64,000 nt of DNA from Pectobacterium polaris (GCF_002307355.1 NZ_CP017481.1:124001-188000), one strand, 5' to 3'; positions 42,264 through 55,542 are shown, numbered from the stretch's first letter. Translations and numbers: made by a program. Notes: generated by a model not told the origin, from the letters alone.

Positions 42264-42620
42264 ATGTCAAACACCATCAGCAGTATCAGCGTATCGACAA
42301 CCACGGCAAGCAGCAGTAAAAGCAGCAACACCTCAGAGCAACAGATTGCGCAGCTCACCAAGCAGGTTCAGGCGCTTACCAAACAGGTGAGTAAACTGAC
42401 CGAATCCGCTTCCAGCGCAGAAAGCGATGATGAACGTAAACTGATCGAACAGCAGCAGCAGGCCATTCAAGCGCAGATTCAGGCGTTACAGGCACAAATT
42501 GCCCGCTTGCAGAGTGAAAAATCGGAACAGCAGTCTGATTCCTCTGCTCCGGCTCAAAGTGCTAAACAAGAAGGCGTTAACCGCCCGACAGAAGACAACC
42601 AGATTAATATCTACGTGTAG
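42264..42620 (+). CDS. FlxA-like coiled-coil protein, copy 2
   Basis: Paralogue of the preceding gene, 118 residues, with AGGAGG in front of ATG. It has the same layout: Ser/Thr-rich N terminus, a Gln-rich coiled coil (QQIAQLTKQVQALTKQVSKL, DERKLIEQQQQAIQAQIQAL), then an acidic/Ser tail ending INIYV. The segment DERKLI-QQQQ-IQAQIQAL is nearly identical in both, showing tandem duplication. A -10-like GCCGATGC lies at 42202-42209 but no good -35 element, so it may depend on the upstream promoter. Function unknown. Confidence 0.83.
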   Translation: MSNTISSISVSTTTASSSKSSNTSEQQIAQLTKQVQALTKQVSKLTESASSAESDDERKLIEQQQQAIQAQIQALQAQIARLQSEKSEQQSDSSAPAQSAKQEGVNRPTEDNQINIYV

Positions 42621-42653
42621 TCTGCGTCAGGGATGGGGTAGTCAGTCAACGTG

Positions 42654-42683
42654 AAAGGTCGCTTCAATGAAGCGACCTTTTTT
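42654..42683 (+). terminator. Terminator of the FlxA-like genes
   Basis: AAAGGTCGCTTCA (42654-42666) pairs with TGAAGCGACCTTT (42668-42680) and runs into six T residues. It also faces the convergent ypeB-like gene. Confidence 0.9.
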
Positions 42684-42712
42684 CGTCAGAGGGTGTGGCA
42701 GGAAGTGGATAA

Positions 42713-42934
42713 TCAGGAACGGGGTCGCTTCAGCGGCGTGACCAACCCTTGCAGACCTTCTATCTTGATTGCCAGCGTAATCTGCATCAATTCCCCTAAG
42801 CGACCTTTAGGAAATTCATCCTTGCGGGAGAACCACAGCAGGTACTCTTCTGGTAAATCAATCAGCACTCGCCCCTTGTATTTCCCAAACGGCATCTGCA
42901 TTGTGGCAATGTCTATCAGGTCTTCTTTTTCCAT
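42713..42934 (-). CDS. ypeB: DUF3820 family protein (YpeB-like)
   Basis: A 73-residue protein matching the DUF3820 family, known in some annotations as putative quorum-sensing-regulated virulence factor. Core MPFGKYKGRVLIDLPEEYLLWF and a C-terminal LGELMQITLAIKIEGL. E. coli YpeB is likewise encoded right after ligA. Start 4 bp after the ligA stop codon, so it is translated as part of the ligA transcript. Biochemical role not known. Confidence 0.87.
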   Translation of the reverse strand: MEKEDLIDIATMQMPFGKYKGRVLIDLPEEYLLWFSRKDEFPKGRLGELMQITLAIKIEGLQGLVTPLKRPRS

Positions 42935-42938
42935 CCGT

Positions 42939-45035
<2,097 letters not shown>

Positions 45036-45039
45036 TTAT

Positions 45040-45072
45040 GATTCTCGCCCGTGATGTACCAGAGCGAGAATC
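45040..45072 (-). other. Hairpin in the hldE-ligA gap
   Basis: GATTCTCGC (45040-45048) pairs perfectly with GCGAGAATC (45064-45072). It lies between the hldE stop and the ligA start on the minus strand and has no T run; it may be an attenuator or weak terminator for hldE. Confidence 0.45.
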
Positions 45073-45129
45073 ATTAGCTTGCGGCCTGAACGGACTCGAA
45101 ACCCTTCGAGCACCGTCAGTTTATTTCGT

Positions 45130-46566
45130 TTAAGATTTAGACGTGTTGGCTTTAATCGTATTGATGATGTTCGTCGTGGAGCAACCGTCCTCAAAGTTCA
45201 GGACTTTCACTTCACCGCCATTGGCCCAGACCTCTTCACTACCGGCGATTTCATGTGGCTGGTAGTCTCCGCCTTTCACCAGAATGTCCGGCAGAATGCT
45301 GGCAATCAGGCGCTGCGGCGTATCTTCTTCAAACGGCACGACCCAATCGACAGCTTCCAGCGCACCCAACACGATCATCCGCTGCGGCAGCGGGTTGACG
45401 GGGCGAGTCGGCCCCTTCAGGCGTTTGGTTGAGGCATCGCTGTTTACCGCAACAATTAATCGGTCGCCAAGTTTGCGGGCGTTTGCCAAGTAAGACACGT
45501 GTCCGGCGTGCAAAATATCGAAGCAGCCGTTGGTCATCACAATCTTTTCGCCACGCTGACGCGCCAGTTCAACGGCATGTTTCAGCTGTTCTTCGGTCAT
45601 CACGCCAAATCCGGTTTCGGCACGGCCGCGGATAGCATTTTCCAATTCAATCGGCGTGACCGTTGACGTACCCAGCTTGCCGACGACGACGCCTGCGGCG
45701 GCATTCGCCAGGAAACAGGCCTCTTCCAGCGGGTTGCCTGCCGCCAGCGCAGCGGCCAACACACCGATTACGGTATCGCCCGCACCGGTCACGTCATACA
45801 CTTCCTGCGCCTGCGTCGGCAAATGCAGCGGTGCTTTGCCCGGCTGTAGCAACGTCATTCCTTGCTCGGAACGGGTAATCAGCAACGCGGACAGATCGTA
45901 ATCGGCCACCAGTTGCATACCGCGCTCAACCAGCTCTTCTTCCGTTTTGCAACGCCCTGCCACCGCTTCGAATTCAGACAGGTTTGGCGTCAGCAATGTC
46001 GCGCCACGGTAACGGGCAAAATCCGTGCCTTTCGGGTCGATCAGCACCGGAACGCCAGACGCTTTTGCCGTCTGAATCATGCTTTGCACATGCGCTAATG
46101 CGCCTTTCGCATAGTCAGACAGCACCAGCGCACCAATTTTTGGCAGCGCCAGTTGAATACGCTCGATGATCGGCTGAGGATCAATTCCCTCAAAGCCCTC
46201 TTCGAAATCCAGTCGGATCAACTGCTGATTACGCGACAGCACACGCAGCTTGGTGATCGTCGGGTGCGTAGGAACCGCAACAAAGTCACACTTCACATTC
46301 ACTTCGCCAAGTTTGGCATTCAGTGCGCGTGCGGCATCATCAATGCCGGTTAACCCCACCAGACGCGATCCCGCGCCCAATGCTGCGATGTTCATGGCGA
46401 CGTTCGCCGCGCCGCCTGGGCGCTCTTCGATCGTATCAACCTTGACCACAGGCACCGGTGCCTCTGGTGAAATTCGGCTGGTCGGCCCATACCAGTAACG
46501 ATCCAGCATGACATCACCCACCACTAACACACCCGCTTGACGGAAATCAGGCAGCGTCACTTTCAT
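45130..46566 (-). CDS. hldE: Bifunctional heptose 7-phosphate kinase / heptose 1-phosphate adenylyltransferase
   Basis: Makes ADP-heptose for the lipopolysaccharide inner core. 478 residues. N-terminal ribokinase-like domain (1-318) with [37 protein letters not shown] and the catalytic [11 protein letters not shown]-terminal nucleotidyltransferase domain with [16 protein letters not shown]. It precedes ligA and follows glnE on the same strand; hldE next to glnE is the E. coli order. Confidence 0.98.
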   Translation of the reverse strand: MKVTLPDFRQAGVLVVGDVMLDRYWYGPTSRISPEAPVPVVKVDTIEERPGGAANVAMNIAALGAGSRLVGLTGIDDAARALNAKLGEVNVKCDFVAVPTHPTITKLRVLSRNQQLIRLDFEEGFEGIDPQPIIERIQLALPKIGALVLSDYAKGALAHVQSMIQTAKASGVPVLIDPKGTDFARYRGATLLTPNLSEFEAVAGRCKTEEELVERGMQLVADYDLSALLITRSEQGMTLLQPGKAPLHLPTQAQEVYDVTGAGDTVIGVLAAALAAGNPLEEACFLANAAAGVVVGKLGTSTVTPIELENAIRGRAETGFGVMTEEQLKHAVELARQRGEKIVMTNGCFDILHAGHVSYLANARKLGDRLIVAVNSDASTKRLKGPTRPVNPLPQRMIVLGALEAVDWVVPFEEDTPQRLIASILPDILVKGGDYQPHEIAGSEEVWANGGEVKVLNFEDGCSTTNIINTIKANTSKS

Positions 46567-46685
46567 CCTCTACTCCAGGCTTATTTCGCATAATGCGCGT
46601 AATAATATCATAGGCACGTATCATACACGCCACTGCCGCGCAGCTCTAAACCGCACGGCACATTTGACCAATAGATAGGAGGAAC

Positions 46686-49541
46686 TTACGCTCCCACCAG
46701 CCATTTATTCCAGCTCACCAGCACCTGCTCCCGTTCCGCAACAAACCGATCCTTGCTGACCCGGCCGGACAGCTCCTGCAAGGCCAGATGGTGCAGTTCA
46801 TTGCGCATGGTGACGTAGGCCAGCTTGAGCGCATTGGCTTCACTCTCTTCCATCACGCCATATTGCGCCATCAGTTCCAGAATACGCACGTTGTCTGACC
46901 AACGGGTCAAACGCGGTTCCTGAGCGGCGTAACGCAGCATCAGATACTGAGCAATGAATTCGATATCCGTAATGCCGCCCGCATCCGTTTTGATGTCAAA
47001 GAGTGCTTTATCTTTGTTCGCCAGATGCTGACGCATTTTTTCCCGCATTTCGCGCACTTCGGTTCGCAGCGTCTCCGCATCACGCTCGGCACACAGAATG
47101 CTGCGGCGAATAGACTCAAAGGTCTGCTGCACGCCGCTTTCGCCGTACACCATACGCGCGCGCACCAGCGCCTGATGCTCCCACGTCCATGCCTCATTGC
47201 GCTGATACTCATCAAACGCTTCTACCGTACTCACCAGCATACCCGCCGCGCCCGATGGCCGCAGACGGGCATCCACTTCATACAAAATGCCTGATGACGT
47301 CCGGGTGCTAAACAGATGCATCACTCGCTGCGCGAGGCGCAGGTAGAACTGCCGGCCATCAATACTGCGTTCGCCATCCGTCATCACGTCCGATGGACAA
47401 TCCAGCAAGAACACCAAATCCAGATCGGAACTGTATCCCAACTCCCAGCCACCGAGTTTGCCATAGGCAATAACGGCAAACCCACGACCTTCACGATGCT
47501 GTAAATGGGACGGCTGGCCATAGCGCGCCACCATCTGTCCCCACGCCTGCTGAACCACTGCCGCGATAATCGCTTCTGCCAAATACGTTAAGTGATCGCT
47601 CACTTTCATCACGGGCAGTACGCCGCCGATATCCCCTGCGGCGATACGCAGTTGCTGCGACTGTTTGAACTGGCGAACCGCTTCTAACTGCTGTTCTTCG
47701 TCATCCTCAGGGACGCGCATCAAATACTGACGTAGCTCATCGGCGTACGCCCCCGGTGCCGTCGGCTGATACAGCGTTGACGCATCGAGTAATTCATCCA
47801 GCAGCAGGGGATAGCGTGCCAACTGGCTGGCAACCATCGGCGACGCCGCACACAGGCGAATCAACTGAGCGAGCGCAGCGCGAGACTCCAGCAGCAGTTC
47901 GAGATAGGTGGTGCGCGTGACGATCCCCAGCAGCAGCGGCGTCAGACGAGACAGCACCGTATCCGCTTCCTGGCGAGCACAGACTTCCGCCAGCAAACAC
48001 GGCATGAGCTGATCCAGCACGTCTCGCCCGCGCGGCCCAATGGTGCGTTTCGCCACATCGTGACGGAATTCCACAATCGTCCGCATCAGCTTTTCACGTA
48101 CGCTTTCCGAGAGATGCGGCGTCAGCGGAGCCAGTTCGCCGTCGTCCAGCGTGTCCTGCCATAGGCTGCTATAGCTGCCATGTTCGGGGATATCATTATT
48201 GTCCGGCGCATCATCGCCAATCAGGTCATCAAATACATGGCGCACCGACTGCATATGCTGTTCCAGCATGGATTGCAGCGCGTCCCAGTTGTCGAAACCC
48301 ATTCCCCATGCCAGCCGCTGCTGATTCAGCTCATCACCCGGCAAGGTTTGCGTCTGTTCATCGGCAATCGCCTGCAACAGGTTCTCTAAACGACGCAGAA
48401 ACAGGTAAGAGGTACTGAGGTCGAGCACCTGCTGCGGCGTTAATAACCCCAGTGCTCCTACATGCTGAAGCGTAGGCAGCAGCGAGCGCCCCTGCAATCC
48501 CGGTTCACGTCCGCCACGAATCAGTTGGAAAACCTGCGTGATAAATTCGATTTCACGAATCCCACCCGCACCCAGCTTGATGTTGTTGCGCAGATCCCGG
48601 CGACGCACTTCGCGGGCAATCATGCCCTTCATATTTCGCAGCGACTGGATCACGCTAAAATCGATATAGCGACGGAAGACGAAGGGCTTCAGCGTACTAC
48701 GCAGTTCCTGACTGTAGGCATCGTCCATTCCTCCCATTAGGCGCGCTTTGACCATCGCATAGCGTTCCCAGTCTCGGCCCTGCTCCTGATAGTAATCTTC
48801 CATCGCCGCAAAGCTGAGCACCAGCGGGCCGCTGTCACCAAAGGGACGTAGCCGCATATCCACACGGTAAACAAAACCATCGACGGTCGGCTGATCCAGC
48901 ACCTTAATGAGCCGCTGCCCCAGACGCGTGAAGAACTGCGCGTTATCCAACTCGCGCCGCCCGCCTTGCGTATGGCCATTTTCGGGATAGACGAAGATCA
49001 GGTCGATATCCGAAGAGAAGTTAAGTTCTCCCCCACCCAATTTTCCCATGCCAAGAATCAGCAGAGGCTGAGCGACGCCCTGCGCATTGCAAGGTGTACC
49101 CCACTCGCGGCAACAGGCCTGATATAGCCAGCTTCTGGCCGCCACAATCATCACCTCGGCCAGTTCACTCAACTGACGCAGCGTGTGTTCCGTCGTACTG
49201 GTTTGCAGCGCCTGCGACCACGCAATTCGCGTCAACATATGTCGGCGAAATCGTCGCAATGCGGCCATCAACGCATTTTCATCGTTAACATCGGCCAATG
49301 CATTGCTCAACCAGTCGGCGTAGTGCTGCCACTCTTCGGGCTGCGGCGGTTGCTGATGAATCCCTTGCCACCAGTCAGGATGCAGCGCAAGCGCATCGCT
49401 GACAAAATCGCTCAATGCCAGAACAGCAGAGTCACTGTCGGTTATCGGTTCATCAGGTGCGGCTTCCCGCAAACGCGACAGAGCACGCTGAGATTGTTCC
49501 GTCAGAAGCACAGGTAAAGCGGGCAAAGGAAGTATCGACAT
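46686..49541 (-). CDS. glnE: Glutamine synthetase adenylyltransferase/deadenylase
   Basis: Adenylates and deadenylates glutamine synthetase under control of PII and glutamine. 951 residues, close to the E. coli length. Two nucleotidyltransferase domains are visible: [20 protein letters not shown] (deadenylase half, near 170) and [20 protein letters not shown] (adenylylase half, near 690), each with the metal-binding D-x-D. Lies between hldE and ygiF. Confidence 0.98.
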   Translation of the reverse strand: MSILPLPALPVLLTEQSQRALSRLREAAPDEPITDSDSAVLALSDFVSDALALHPDWWQGIHQQPPQPEEWQHYADWLSNALADVNDENALMAALRRFRRHMLTRIAWSQALQTSTTEHTLRQLSELAEVMIVAARSWLYQACCREWGTPCNAQGVAQPLLILGMGKLGGGELNFSSDIDLIFVYPENGHTQGGRRELDNAQFFTRLGQRLIKVLDQPTVDGFVYRVDMRLRPFGDSGPLVLSFAAMEDYYQEQGRDWERYAMVKARLMGGMDDAYSQELRSTLKPFVFRRYIDFSVIQSLRNMKGMIAREVRRRDLRNNIKLGAGGIREIEFITQVFQLIRGGREPGLQGRSLLPTLQHVGALGLLTPQQVLDLSTSYLFLRRLENLLQAIADEQTQTLPGDELNQQRLAWGMGFDNWDALQSMLEQHMQSVRHVFDDLIGDDAPDNNDIPEHGSYSSLWQDTLDDGELAPLTPHLSESVREKLMRTIVEFRHDVAKRTIGPRGRDVLDQLMPCLLAEVCARQEADTVLSRLTPLLLGIVTRTTYLELLLESRAALAQLIRLCAASPMVASQLARYPLLLDELLDASTLYQPTAPGAYADELRQYLMRVPEDDEEQQLEAVRQFKQSQQLRIAAGDIGGVLPVMKVSDHLTYLAEAIIAAVVQQAWGQMVARYGQPSHLQHREGRGFAVIAYGKLGGWELGYSSDLDLVFLLDCPSDVMTDGERSIDGRQFYLRLAQRVMHLFSTRTSSGILYEVDARLRPSGAAGMLVSTVEAFDEYQRNEAWTWEHQALVRARMVYGESGVQQTFESIRRSILCAERDAETLRTEVREMREKMRQHLANKDKALFDIKTDAGGITDIEFIAQYLMLRYAAQEPRLTRWSDNVRILELMAQYGVMEESEANALKLAYVTMRNELHHLALQELSGRVSKDRFVAEREQVLVSWNKWLVGA

Positions 49542-49593
49542 GGGGGTTCCCTTGATGCGCCGCCTATCCTCACTGACAAGCGGCAGTTAACGG

Positions 49594-50931
49594 TTACTGT
49601 GATGGTCCGCCGCTATGTAACCAGAACGGGGACAAGTTCAGCACCTCTTTACGGTAGGCTTCCAGATACGCAGAAGGAGCCTTCCCGGCAGCGAGCCGCT
49701 CAATTTCGTGCAGTAACGCCTGCCAGTGTTCAACGTAGGCTTCCACTTGCTCCGCCGGATAGGCACCGGATAAGAGAAGAAAAGCGTAGATATTACGTTG
49801 CAGGCGAGGGATCTGCTGTTCGTACTGCGCTTCCGTCAATTTAGAAGAAAAGGCGCTTTTCAGCTCCGCAGTGCTGCGGCTTAGCATAATGTCGGCAAAG
49901 CGTTTGAACGAGCCCTGTAGCTTAATGCGATCTTTATTACCCATATGGTCACGCCAGCCAGACTCGACCAACCAAGAAGTCAGTACTAACTTACTTTGCA
50001 GGTACTCAGCGCTGTAGCACACATCCGCGCCATCGGGGCCTTGTAGCCGAGCCTCCAGAGTCGCGAGTGCAGAGCGAAAAAGTGTGGTGACCTTGCGTAA
50101 CACGACGCCTCCCACCAGCACCAGCATTTCGCGCATCAACGCGCTGGCCTCTGGCAGAGCTTCACGGGCAGAGGCATTCCCTCTTACCCACAGTTCTTCG
50201 TGGTATTGCCAGTGACTCAACCCCAGTTCCAGCGCCGCGCGGATGGCTTGATCGATATTGGTTTTTGGATCCACAACCAGTCGATTGAGAGGCTGGCACT
50301 CGCGAACTGGGTTACCTTTAGCCAGATGGTATCCGCGCGCTGCCTTACTCAGGCTGCCCTGCCGCATACCGCCAAACTCTGCGATTTCCTTTGCCAGCTC
50401 CAACAGATGGGTGGTCTGCCCGACCTTAAGCTCCATCTCCAGTTCGCACAGCGGTTCACTCAGATCCCCAGCACGAATCTCACCGCGATCTAAAGCAACC
50501 TCAATCACGCTTTGATAGTAAGTAAACACCCACTTTTCACGCGTAAAATCTGTACTAAACAGCGGGTTGAGCGACGATTGCAGCACCTTAACATCGCAAT
50601 CTTCCGGCCAGACGTCCGCTGGAAACAGGCTGAGATCCAGCTCGGCTTTCTCCAGCTCAACGTTATATTCTGGATGTTGATGCAGCCCGCCAATCACCTT
50701 GCCAGCCGTTTTCGCCGTCATTTCGTAGCGTTCATTTTCGCCGCGAATACGCAGGCCGATGCCATTGCGGCGCAGGTAATTATCCGCCGTTTCATAATAG
50801 GTATTGCTCAGACGCTGAGCACGCATGTGCTCATATTGACTGTAATCACTCTCCCAGTCAGCCAGTTGCGTCAGCAGCGATTCAACGCTGTCGGGATGAA
50901 CAATAAACTTCAGCTCAATTTCTTCACTCAT
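49594..50931 (-). CDS. ygiF: Inorganic triphosphatase (CYTH-CHAD)
   Basis: Hydrolyses inorganic tripolyphosphate. 445 residues from the ATG at 50931 (MSEEIELKFIV); a GTG three codons upstream is a weaker alternative. The CYTH domain opens with the signature EIELKF and carries LRIRGENERYEMTAKTAG; the C-terminal half is a CHAD helical domain (WQYHEELWVRGN, ESGWRDHMGNK). Upstream of glnE as in E. coli. Confidence 0.94.
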   Translation of the reverse strand: MSEEIELKFIVHPDSVESLLTQLADWESDYSQYEHMRAQRLSNTYYETADNYLRRNGIGLRIRGENERYEMTAKTAGKVIGGLHQHPEYNVELEKAELDLSLFPADVWPEDCDVKVLQSSLNPLFSTDFTREKWVFTYYQSVIEVALDRGEIRAGDLSEPLCELEMELKVGQTTHLLELAKEIAEFGGMRQGSLSKAARGYHLAKGNPVRECQPLNRLVVDPKTNIDQAIRAALELGLSHWQYHEELWVRGNASAREALPEASALMREMLVLVGGVVLRKVTTLFRSALATLEARLQGPDGADVCYSAEYLQSKLVLTSWLVESGWRDHMGNKDRIKLQGSFKRFADIMLSRSTAELKSAFSSKLTEAQYEQQIPRLQRNIYAFLLLSGAYPAEQVEAYVEHWQALLHEIERLAAGKAPSAYLEAYRKEVLNLSPFWLHSGGPSQ

Positions 50932-51253
50932 AGCATTCACAACACCAAGACCGCGTTCATTATTATGTCAGTAAATAACATTTTACCTTACCTGACTACT
51001 CTTACCGCACAGACTCTTTTTCACCTGCGAACAAGCGCGCATTTCTTATGCAAACCTGTCATCAACTGCGCGGTTTTACCCCGCTTAAACACGCCGATCG
51101 CCGCCTTCTAAGAACCTATCCCAGTAGGCGTTATTGGGGCGAAATAGCCCTCATGGGATAGGTTCTAAGACTGTTCTCATTTCGGTTTATACATTGCCTC
51201 GTCAGACTTAAGCCTCTACTATCGGACCACCATTAACGCAACATGATGATCTT
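50932..51253. promoter_or_regulatory. Divergent ygiF/ygiM region
   Basis: 322 bases between divergent starts, holding the promoters of both genes and a palindromic element at 51108-51169. No gene seen. Confidence 0.45.
51108..51169. repeat. Palindromic repeat element upstream of ygiM
   Basis: AGAACCTATCCC (51111-51122) and GGGATAGGTTCT (51155-51166) are perfect 12-bp inverted arms around a 32-bp centre containing GGGGCGAAATAGCCC, itself a hairpin. This looks like a small dispersed repeat rather than a gene-specific site. I recall similar arms in other enterobacteria but cannot verify that here. Confidence 0.65.
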
Positions 51254-51874
51254 ATGCAGAAATTAGGCTTACTCTGTTTTACTTTATTTTCTCTCACGCT
51301 GAGCTGGACCGCACAAGCGGAAGAAAAACGCTACATTTCCGATGAGTTATTGACGTATGTCCACAGCGGGCCGGGCAATCAATATCGTATCGTCGGCACC
51401 GTGAATGCTGGCGCTGAAGTCACGCTACTCAGCGTTAATGAAAGCGCAGGCTATGCGCAGATCCGTGATGATAAAAACCGTACGACCTGGATCCCACTCG
51501 ACCAGCTTAGCAATACGCCGAGCCTGCGCACGCGGGTGCCGGCGCTGGAAAATCAGGTCAAAGACCTGACTGACAAACTGAATAATATCGATCAGACCTG
51601 GAATCAACGTACCGCAGATATGCAGCAGAAAGTCGCTGCCAGCGATAGTGTTATCAACGGGTTACGTCAGGAAAATCAGGATCTGAAAAATCAGCTTATC
51701 ATCGCGCAGAAGAAAGTCAGCGCGGCGAATGTCCAGCTTGACGATAAGCAGCGCACCATCATTTTACAGTGGTTTATGTATGGCGGCGGTGTTGCTGGCA
51801 TAGGTTTGCTGCTGGGTCTGCTGTTACCGCACATCATCCCTCGCAAAAAGAAAAATGATCGCTGGATGAGCTAA
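51254..51874 (+). CDS. ygiM: SH3-domain membrane protein YgiM
   Basis: A 206-residue envelope protein of the TIGR04211 family. Signal peptide (LGLLCFTLFSLTLSWTAQA), a bacterial SH3 domain (about 25-90; VHSGPGNQYRIVGTVNAG), a coiled coil (about 95-165) and a C-terminal membrane helix (GGGVAGIGLLLGLLLPHII) followed by basic residues. The layout suggests binding to cell wall with a membrane anchor. Function not established. It precedes cca as in E. coli. Confidence 0.93.
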   Translation: MQKLGLLCFTLFSLTLSWTAQAEEKRYISDELLTYVHSGPGNQYRIVGTVNAGAEVTLLSVNESAGYAQIRDDKNRTTWIPLDQLSNTPSLRTRVPALENQVKDLTDKLNNIDQTWNQRTADMQQKVAASDSVINGLRQENQDLKNQLIIAQKKVSAANVQLDDKQRTIILQWFMYGGGVAGIGLLLGLLLPHIIPRKKKNDRWMS

Positions 51875-51982
51875 TCAGAACACGTGCCTGCTTCTTGCAG
51901 GCATTTTTCTTTGCGGCCAACGCTGCGGCGCAAAGATGGTAGTATGTAGTGAAGTATTGGTTATTTATTCAGGAGCCCGACG

Positions 51983-53227
51983 TTGAAGATTTACCTTGTC
52001 GGCGGCGCTGTTCGGGACAGCCTGCTGGGTTTACCCGTCACCGAGAAAGATTGGGTGGTGGTCGGCGCGATGCCGGAGAACCTGCTTGCGCAGGGCTACC
52101 AGCAGGTTGGAAAGGATTTTCCCGTCTTCTTACACCCCGTTAGCCGCGATGAATACGCCCTCGCGCGTACCGAACGCAAATCTGGCAAAGGCTATACCGG
52201 GTTTGTCTGCCATGCCGCCCCCGATGTCACGTTAGAGCAGGATTTGCTGCGCCGCGATTTGACCATCAATGCCATTGCTCGCACCGAGCGGGGCGACCTT
52301 ATCGATCCTTATCACGGCCGTCGCGATCTTGAAAATCGCGTGCTGCGCCACGTCTCCGAGGCATTTAGCGAAGATCCGTTACGGGTGCTGCGCGTCGCCC
52401 GGTTTGCCGCGCGTTTTGCTCATCTCGGCTTCCAGATTGCAGAAGAAACCATGGCGCTGATGCAAAAAATGGCGCATGAAGGCGAGCTGGCTTACCTGAC
52501 GCCAGAGCGCGTCTGGAAAGAGACAGAGAAAGCACTCGGCACATCGTCGCCAGATGTCTATTTTCAGGTGCTGCGAGACTGCGGCGCACTAGCCGTGCTG
52601 TTCCCTGAAATCGATAACCTGTACGGCGTGCCCGCCCCCGCAAAATGGCATCCGGAAATTGATACCGGCATTCATACGATGATGACGGTGGCGATGGCCG
52701 CACGCCTCAGCCCTGAGATTGACGTACGTTTTGCAACGCTGTGCCACGATTTAGGAAAAGGGCTGACGCCGCCTGAACTCTGGCCGCGTCATCTTGGCCA
52801 CGGCCCAGCGGGCGTCAAACTGGTTGAAGCATTGTGCCAGCGCCTGCGCGTGCCAAATCCGATTCGCGATTTGGCAAAGCTGGTTGCTGAATATCATGAT
52901 TTGGTTCATACCGTGCAGGTGCTGCAACCCAAAACCCTGCTGAAGTTATTTGATGCGATCGACGTCTGGCGTAAACCGCAACGTCTGGAGCAGTTAGCGC
53001 TCACGAGCGAAGCCGATGCCAGAGGCCGTGCCGGTTTTGAAGAGAACCCGTATCCACAAGGTGATTACCTGCGTGAAGCCTTCCGTGTCGCCACTCAGGT
53101 CAGCAGTGCGGACGTCGTTGCCGATGGGTTTAAGGGCATTGACGTACGCAACGAACTGGCACGTCGCCGCATTCATGCACTGGCAGACTGGAAAGCACAA
53201 CAGCCGGATAGTTCGGGCACGTCCTGA
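51983..53227 (+). CDS. cca: Multifunctional CCA-adding enzyme
   Basis: Adds and repairs the 3' CCA of tRNAs and carries phosphohydrolase activity. 414 residues. The start is a TTG at 51983 ([11 protein letters not shown]), with AGGAG 10 bases ahead. The nucleotidyltransferase motif [12 protein letters not shown], metal Asp-x-Asp region, [10 protein letters not shown] and the RxxR region ([12 protein letters not shown]) are present; a C-terminal HD domain has [10 protein letters not shown] and [11 protein letters not shown] strong terminator follows. Confidence 0.97.
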   Translation: MKIYLVGGAVRDSLLGLPVTEKDWVVVGAMPENLLAQGYQQVGKDFPVFLHPVSRDEYALARTERKSGKGYTGFVCHAAPDVTLEQDLLRRDLTINAIARTERGDLIDPYHGRRDLENRVLRHVSEAFSEDPLRVLRVARFAARFAHLGFQIAEETMALMQKMAHEGELAYLTPERVWKETEKALGTSSPDVYFQVLRDCGALAVLFPEIDNLYGVPAPAKWHPEIDTGIHTMMTVAMAARLSPEIDVRFATLCHDLGKGLTPPELWPRHLGHGPAGVKLVEALCQRLRVPNPIRDLAKLVAEYHDLVHTVQVLQPKTLLKLFDAIDVWRKPQRLEQLALTSEADARGRAGFEENPYPQGDYLREAFRVATQVSSADVVADGFKGIDVRNELARRRIHALADWKAQQPDSSGTS

Positions 53228-53232
53228 AACAA

Positions 53233-53262
53233 AGAGGCCACGCTAATGCGTGGCCTCTTCTC
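53233..53262. terminator. Bidirectional terminator between cca and uppP
   Basis: AGAGGCCACGC (53233-53243) and GCGTGGCCTCT (53248-53258) form an 11-bp stem with a TAAT loop, followed by pyrimidines. It serves two convergent genes. Confidence 0.85.
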
Positions 53263-53298
53263 TCTATAACGGTCTATCTAAAATCTACGCACTCAGTC

Positions 53299-54117
53299 TT
53301 ACATAAACACCATGTAAACCACGCCCGCGACGATAAAACGGTAAATCGCGAACGGGATAAACGAGATGCGTTTGATGATTTTCAGGAAGGTTTTAATCGC
53401 AATCAGCGCTACGATAAATGCCGTCACGAAACCAACGGCAAACATCGGCACATCGGCCAGCGATAGGAAATGCCAGCTTTTATACAGATCCAGAACGGTC
53501 GCGCCCATCATCATGGGAACAGCCAGAATAAAAGAGAACTCAGAAGCGGCATAGCGGCTGACGCCCATCAGCATCCCGCCGGAAATAGTCGCCCCCGAAC
53601 GTGAAAAGCCGGGCCACAGCGCCAGACATTGAAAACAGCCAATCATAAATGCCTGACGGTGCGTGATGTCATCCAGCCCGACAGCACGCGGCTCTTTTGG
53701 CTTGAACCATTCCGCCGCTAGCAGCAGGAAGCCACCGATCACCAGCGCATACATCACGTTCTGCGGATAAAACAGCGACTTGATGAAGTCATGAAAAATC
53801 AGGCCAAGCACCACTGCGGGAATCATTGCCAGCAAGATGTGCGTCAGTTTCAGACGCCCAGCAGTTTTCCCCTCGTGCGGAACTTCACCGAAGTGAATCC
53901 CTATCAGACCAAAGAGGCGGCGCCAGAACATCACGACAACGGCCAGAATTGAGCCAAGCTGAATGATAACTTCAAACGTCTTGGCTTTCTCATCAGCAAA
54001 CCCTAACCAATGACCAACAATAATCATATGCCCTGTAGACGATACGGGCAAAAACTCGGTCAGTCCTTCGACCACGCCAAGAATAAATGCGATTAGCAAT
54101 GAATGCAGGTCAGTCAT
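53299..54117 (-). CDS. uppP: Undecaprenyl-diphosphatase
   Basis: Integral membrane enzyme (BacA) that recycles undecaprenyl pyrophosphate for peptidoglycan and other envelope polymers. 272 residues with about seven or eight membrane segments. Signature [24 protein letters not shown] near the start and [13 protein letters not shown] near 170 supply the catalytic Glu, Ser, His and Arg. Divergence from folB/plsY and convergence with cca match E. coli. Confidence 0.97.
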   Translation of the reverse strand: MTDLHSLLIAFILGVVEGLTEFLPVSSTGHMIIVGHWLGFADEKAKTFEVIIQLGSILAVVVMFWRRLFGLIGIHFGEVPHEGKTAGRLKLTHILLAMIPAVVLGLIFHDFIKSLFYPQNVMYALVIGGFLLLAAEWFKPKEPRAVGLDDITHRQAFMIGCFQCLALWPGFSRSGATISGGMLMGVSRYAASEFSFILAVPMMMGATVLDLYKSWHFLSLADVPMFAVGFVTAFIVALIAIKTFLKIIKRISFIPFAIYRFIVAGVVYMVFM

Positions 54118-54193
54118 CTAAAAATCCTTGCCTCTAATAAAAACGAAAATGCAGCGCACAAAAAAGCGGCCGCGTACTTCCGCGAGCCGCTAC

Positions 54194-54319
<126 letters not shown>

Positions 54320-54389
54320 ACTGGCTTATAGACTATTTGGGTTACGGTTTAGTTGCACGTAAATCAGTATTTATTCTGTTAAATCAGAT

Positions 54390-54743
54390 TTATCGCGTGC
54401 CGCGCTCAATAATGACGCCAACCTGACGTGCCTGTGCGACAGCGCCCGGCTTGCTGAGCTTGATCCGTAGCCAGGGAATCGAGAAGCGCTGCATCAGCAT
54501 GTGTGCAACTTCTTCAGCAACGCGCTCCACCAGAGCAAAGCGCTGGTTTGCCACGTGGGCAATCACCGCTTCGCTGACATCGGCATAGCTCAGGCAGTCA
54601 TTCACATCGTCACTGGCGGCTGCCTGACGGTTATCCCAGCCCATTTCGATATCGAACACCAGTTTCTGCTGGATGGTCTGTTCCCAATCGTAAACACCAA
54701 TAGTAGTGATTACAGTAAGTTCTTCAATAAATACGATATCCAT
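54390..54743 (-). CDS. folB: Dihydroneopterin aldolase
   Basis: Folate enzyme converting dihydroneopterin to 6-hydroxymethyl-dihydropterin and glycolaldehyde. 117 residues from the ATG at 54743 ([21 protein letters not shown]); one GTG codon earlier is an alternative. Catalytic Lys lies in IKLSKPGAV, and substrate Glu in ERVAEEVA. Slightly shorter at the C terminus than E. coli FolB. Divergent from plsY. Confidence 0.96.
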   Translation of the reverse strand: MDIVFIEELTVITTIGVYDWEQTIQQKLVFDIEMGWDNRQAAASDDVNDCLSYADVSEAVIAHVANQRFALVERVAEEVAHMLMQRFSIPWLRIKLSKPGAVAQARQVGVIIERGTR

Positions 54744-54871
54744 CACGCCATTCTCTGTTTTTGTCGCTGTCGGATACCACTTCCGACGGAATGTGCGTAT
54801 TATCCACAGATGAGAAGAGTAAAACGACCCTTATTAAACGTCTCTCTATACAAACTAAACGGAATAGCGTT

Positions 54872-55507
54872 ATGAGTGTTACCGCGCTTGGTATGATGTT
54901 AATCGCGTATCTGTGTGGCTCTATTTCCAGTGCGATTTTGTTCTGCAGAATTGCTGGGCTGCCCGATCCGCGTCAGCATGGTTCTGGGAACCCCGGAGCC
55001 ACTAACGTATTGCGTATTGGCGGCAAAGCGGCCGCTGCCACCGTATTGCTGTTTGATGTTCTGAAAGGCATGCTGCCAGTCTGGGCCGCTTACGAGCTGG
55101 GCGTTCCCCCGCTGTACCTCGGGTTAACCGCTATCGCTGCCTGCCTCGGCCATATCTATCCGGTCTTTTTCCACTTTCGCGGTGGCAAAGGTGTAGCAAC
55201 GGCTTTGGGTGCCATCGCCCCGATTGGCTGGGATCTGACAGGCCTGATGACTGGCACCTGGCTACTGACCGTGCTGCTCAGCGGCTATTCCTCGCTTGGC
55301 GCAATTGTCAGTGCGCTCATCGCACCGTTTTATGTCTGGTGGTTCAAGCCACAGTTTACCTTCCCCGTCGCGATGCTCTCTTGCCTGATACTGATGCGTC
55401 ATCATGACAATATCCAACGCCTCTGGCGCGGACAGGAAAGTAAAATCTGGAATAAGCTACGTAAGAAGAAACAGCCAGAAGACGAACAGACGTCCTCCGA
55501 AGAATAA
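54872..55507 (+). CDS. plsY: Glycerol-3-phosphate acyltransferase (acyl-phosphate type)
   Basis: Membrane enzyme that transfers acyl groups from acyl-phosphate to glycerol-3-phosphate, starting phospholipid synthesis. I chose the ATG at 54872 ([19 protein letters not shown]), 211 residues; the frame open to 54761 overlaps the folB promoter region. Motifs [12 protein letters not shown] (about 36-47) and [10 protein letters not shown] (about 101-110) are characteristic. About five membrane segments. Confidence 0.96.
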   Translation: MSVTALGMMLIAYLCGSISSAILFCRIAGLPDPRQHGSGNPGATNVLRIGGKAAAATVLLFDVLKGMLPVWAAYELGVPPLYLGLTAIAACLGHIYPVFFHFRGGKGVATALGAIAPIGWDLTGLMTGTWLLTVLLSGYSSLGAIVSALIAPFYVWWFKPQFTFPVAMLSCLILMRHHDNIQRLWRGQESKIWNKLRKKKQPEDEQTSSEE

Positions 55508-55510
55508 GAC

Positions 55511-55542
55511 AAAAAAATTCCCGTTTTCACGGGAATTTTTTT
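55511..55542. terminator. Bidirectional terminator between plsY and chemoreceptor gene
   Basis: AAAAAAATTCCCG (55511-55523) and CGGGAATTTTTTT (55530-55542) form a stem with A and T runs on the two sides, stopping both convergent genes. Confidence 0.92.

Noticed and set aside
42060..42361. Two overlapping minus-strand frames around the second FlxA-like gene
   Set aside because: Antisense to the coding and leader region of a gene with a clear ribosome site; Leu/Val runs are the reverse of Ser/Gln codons.
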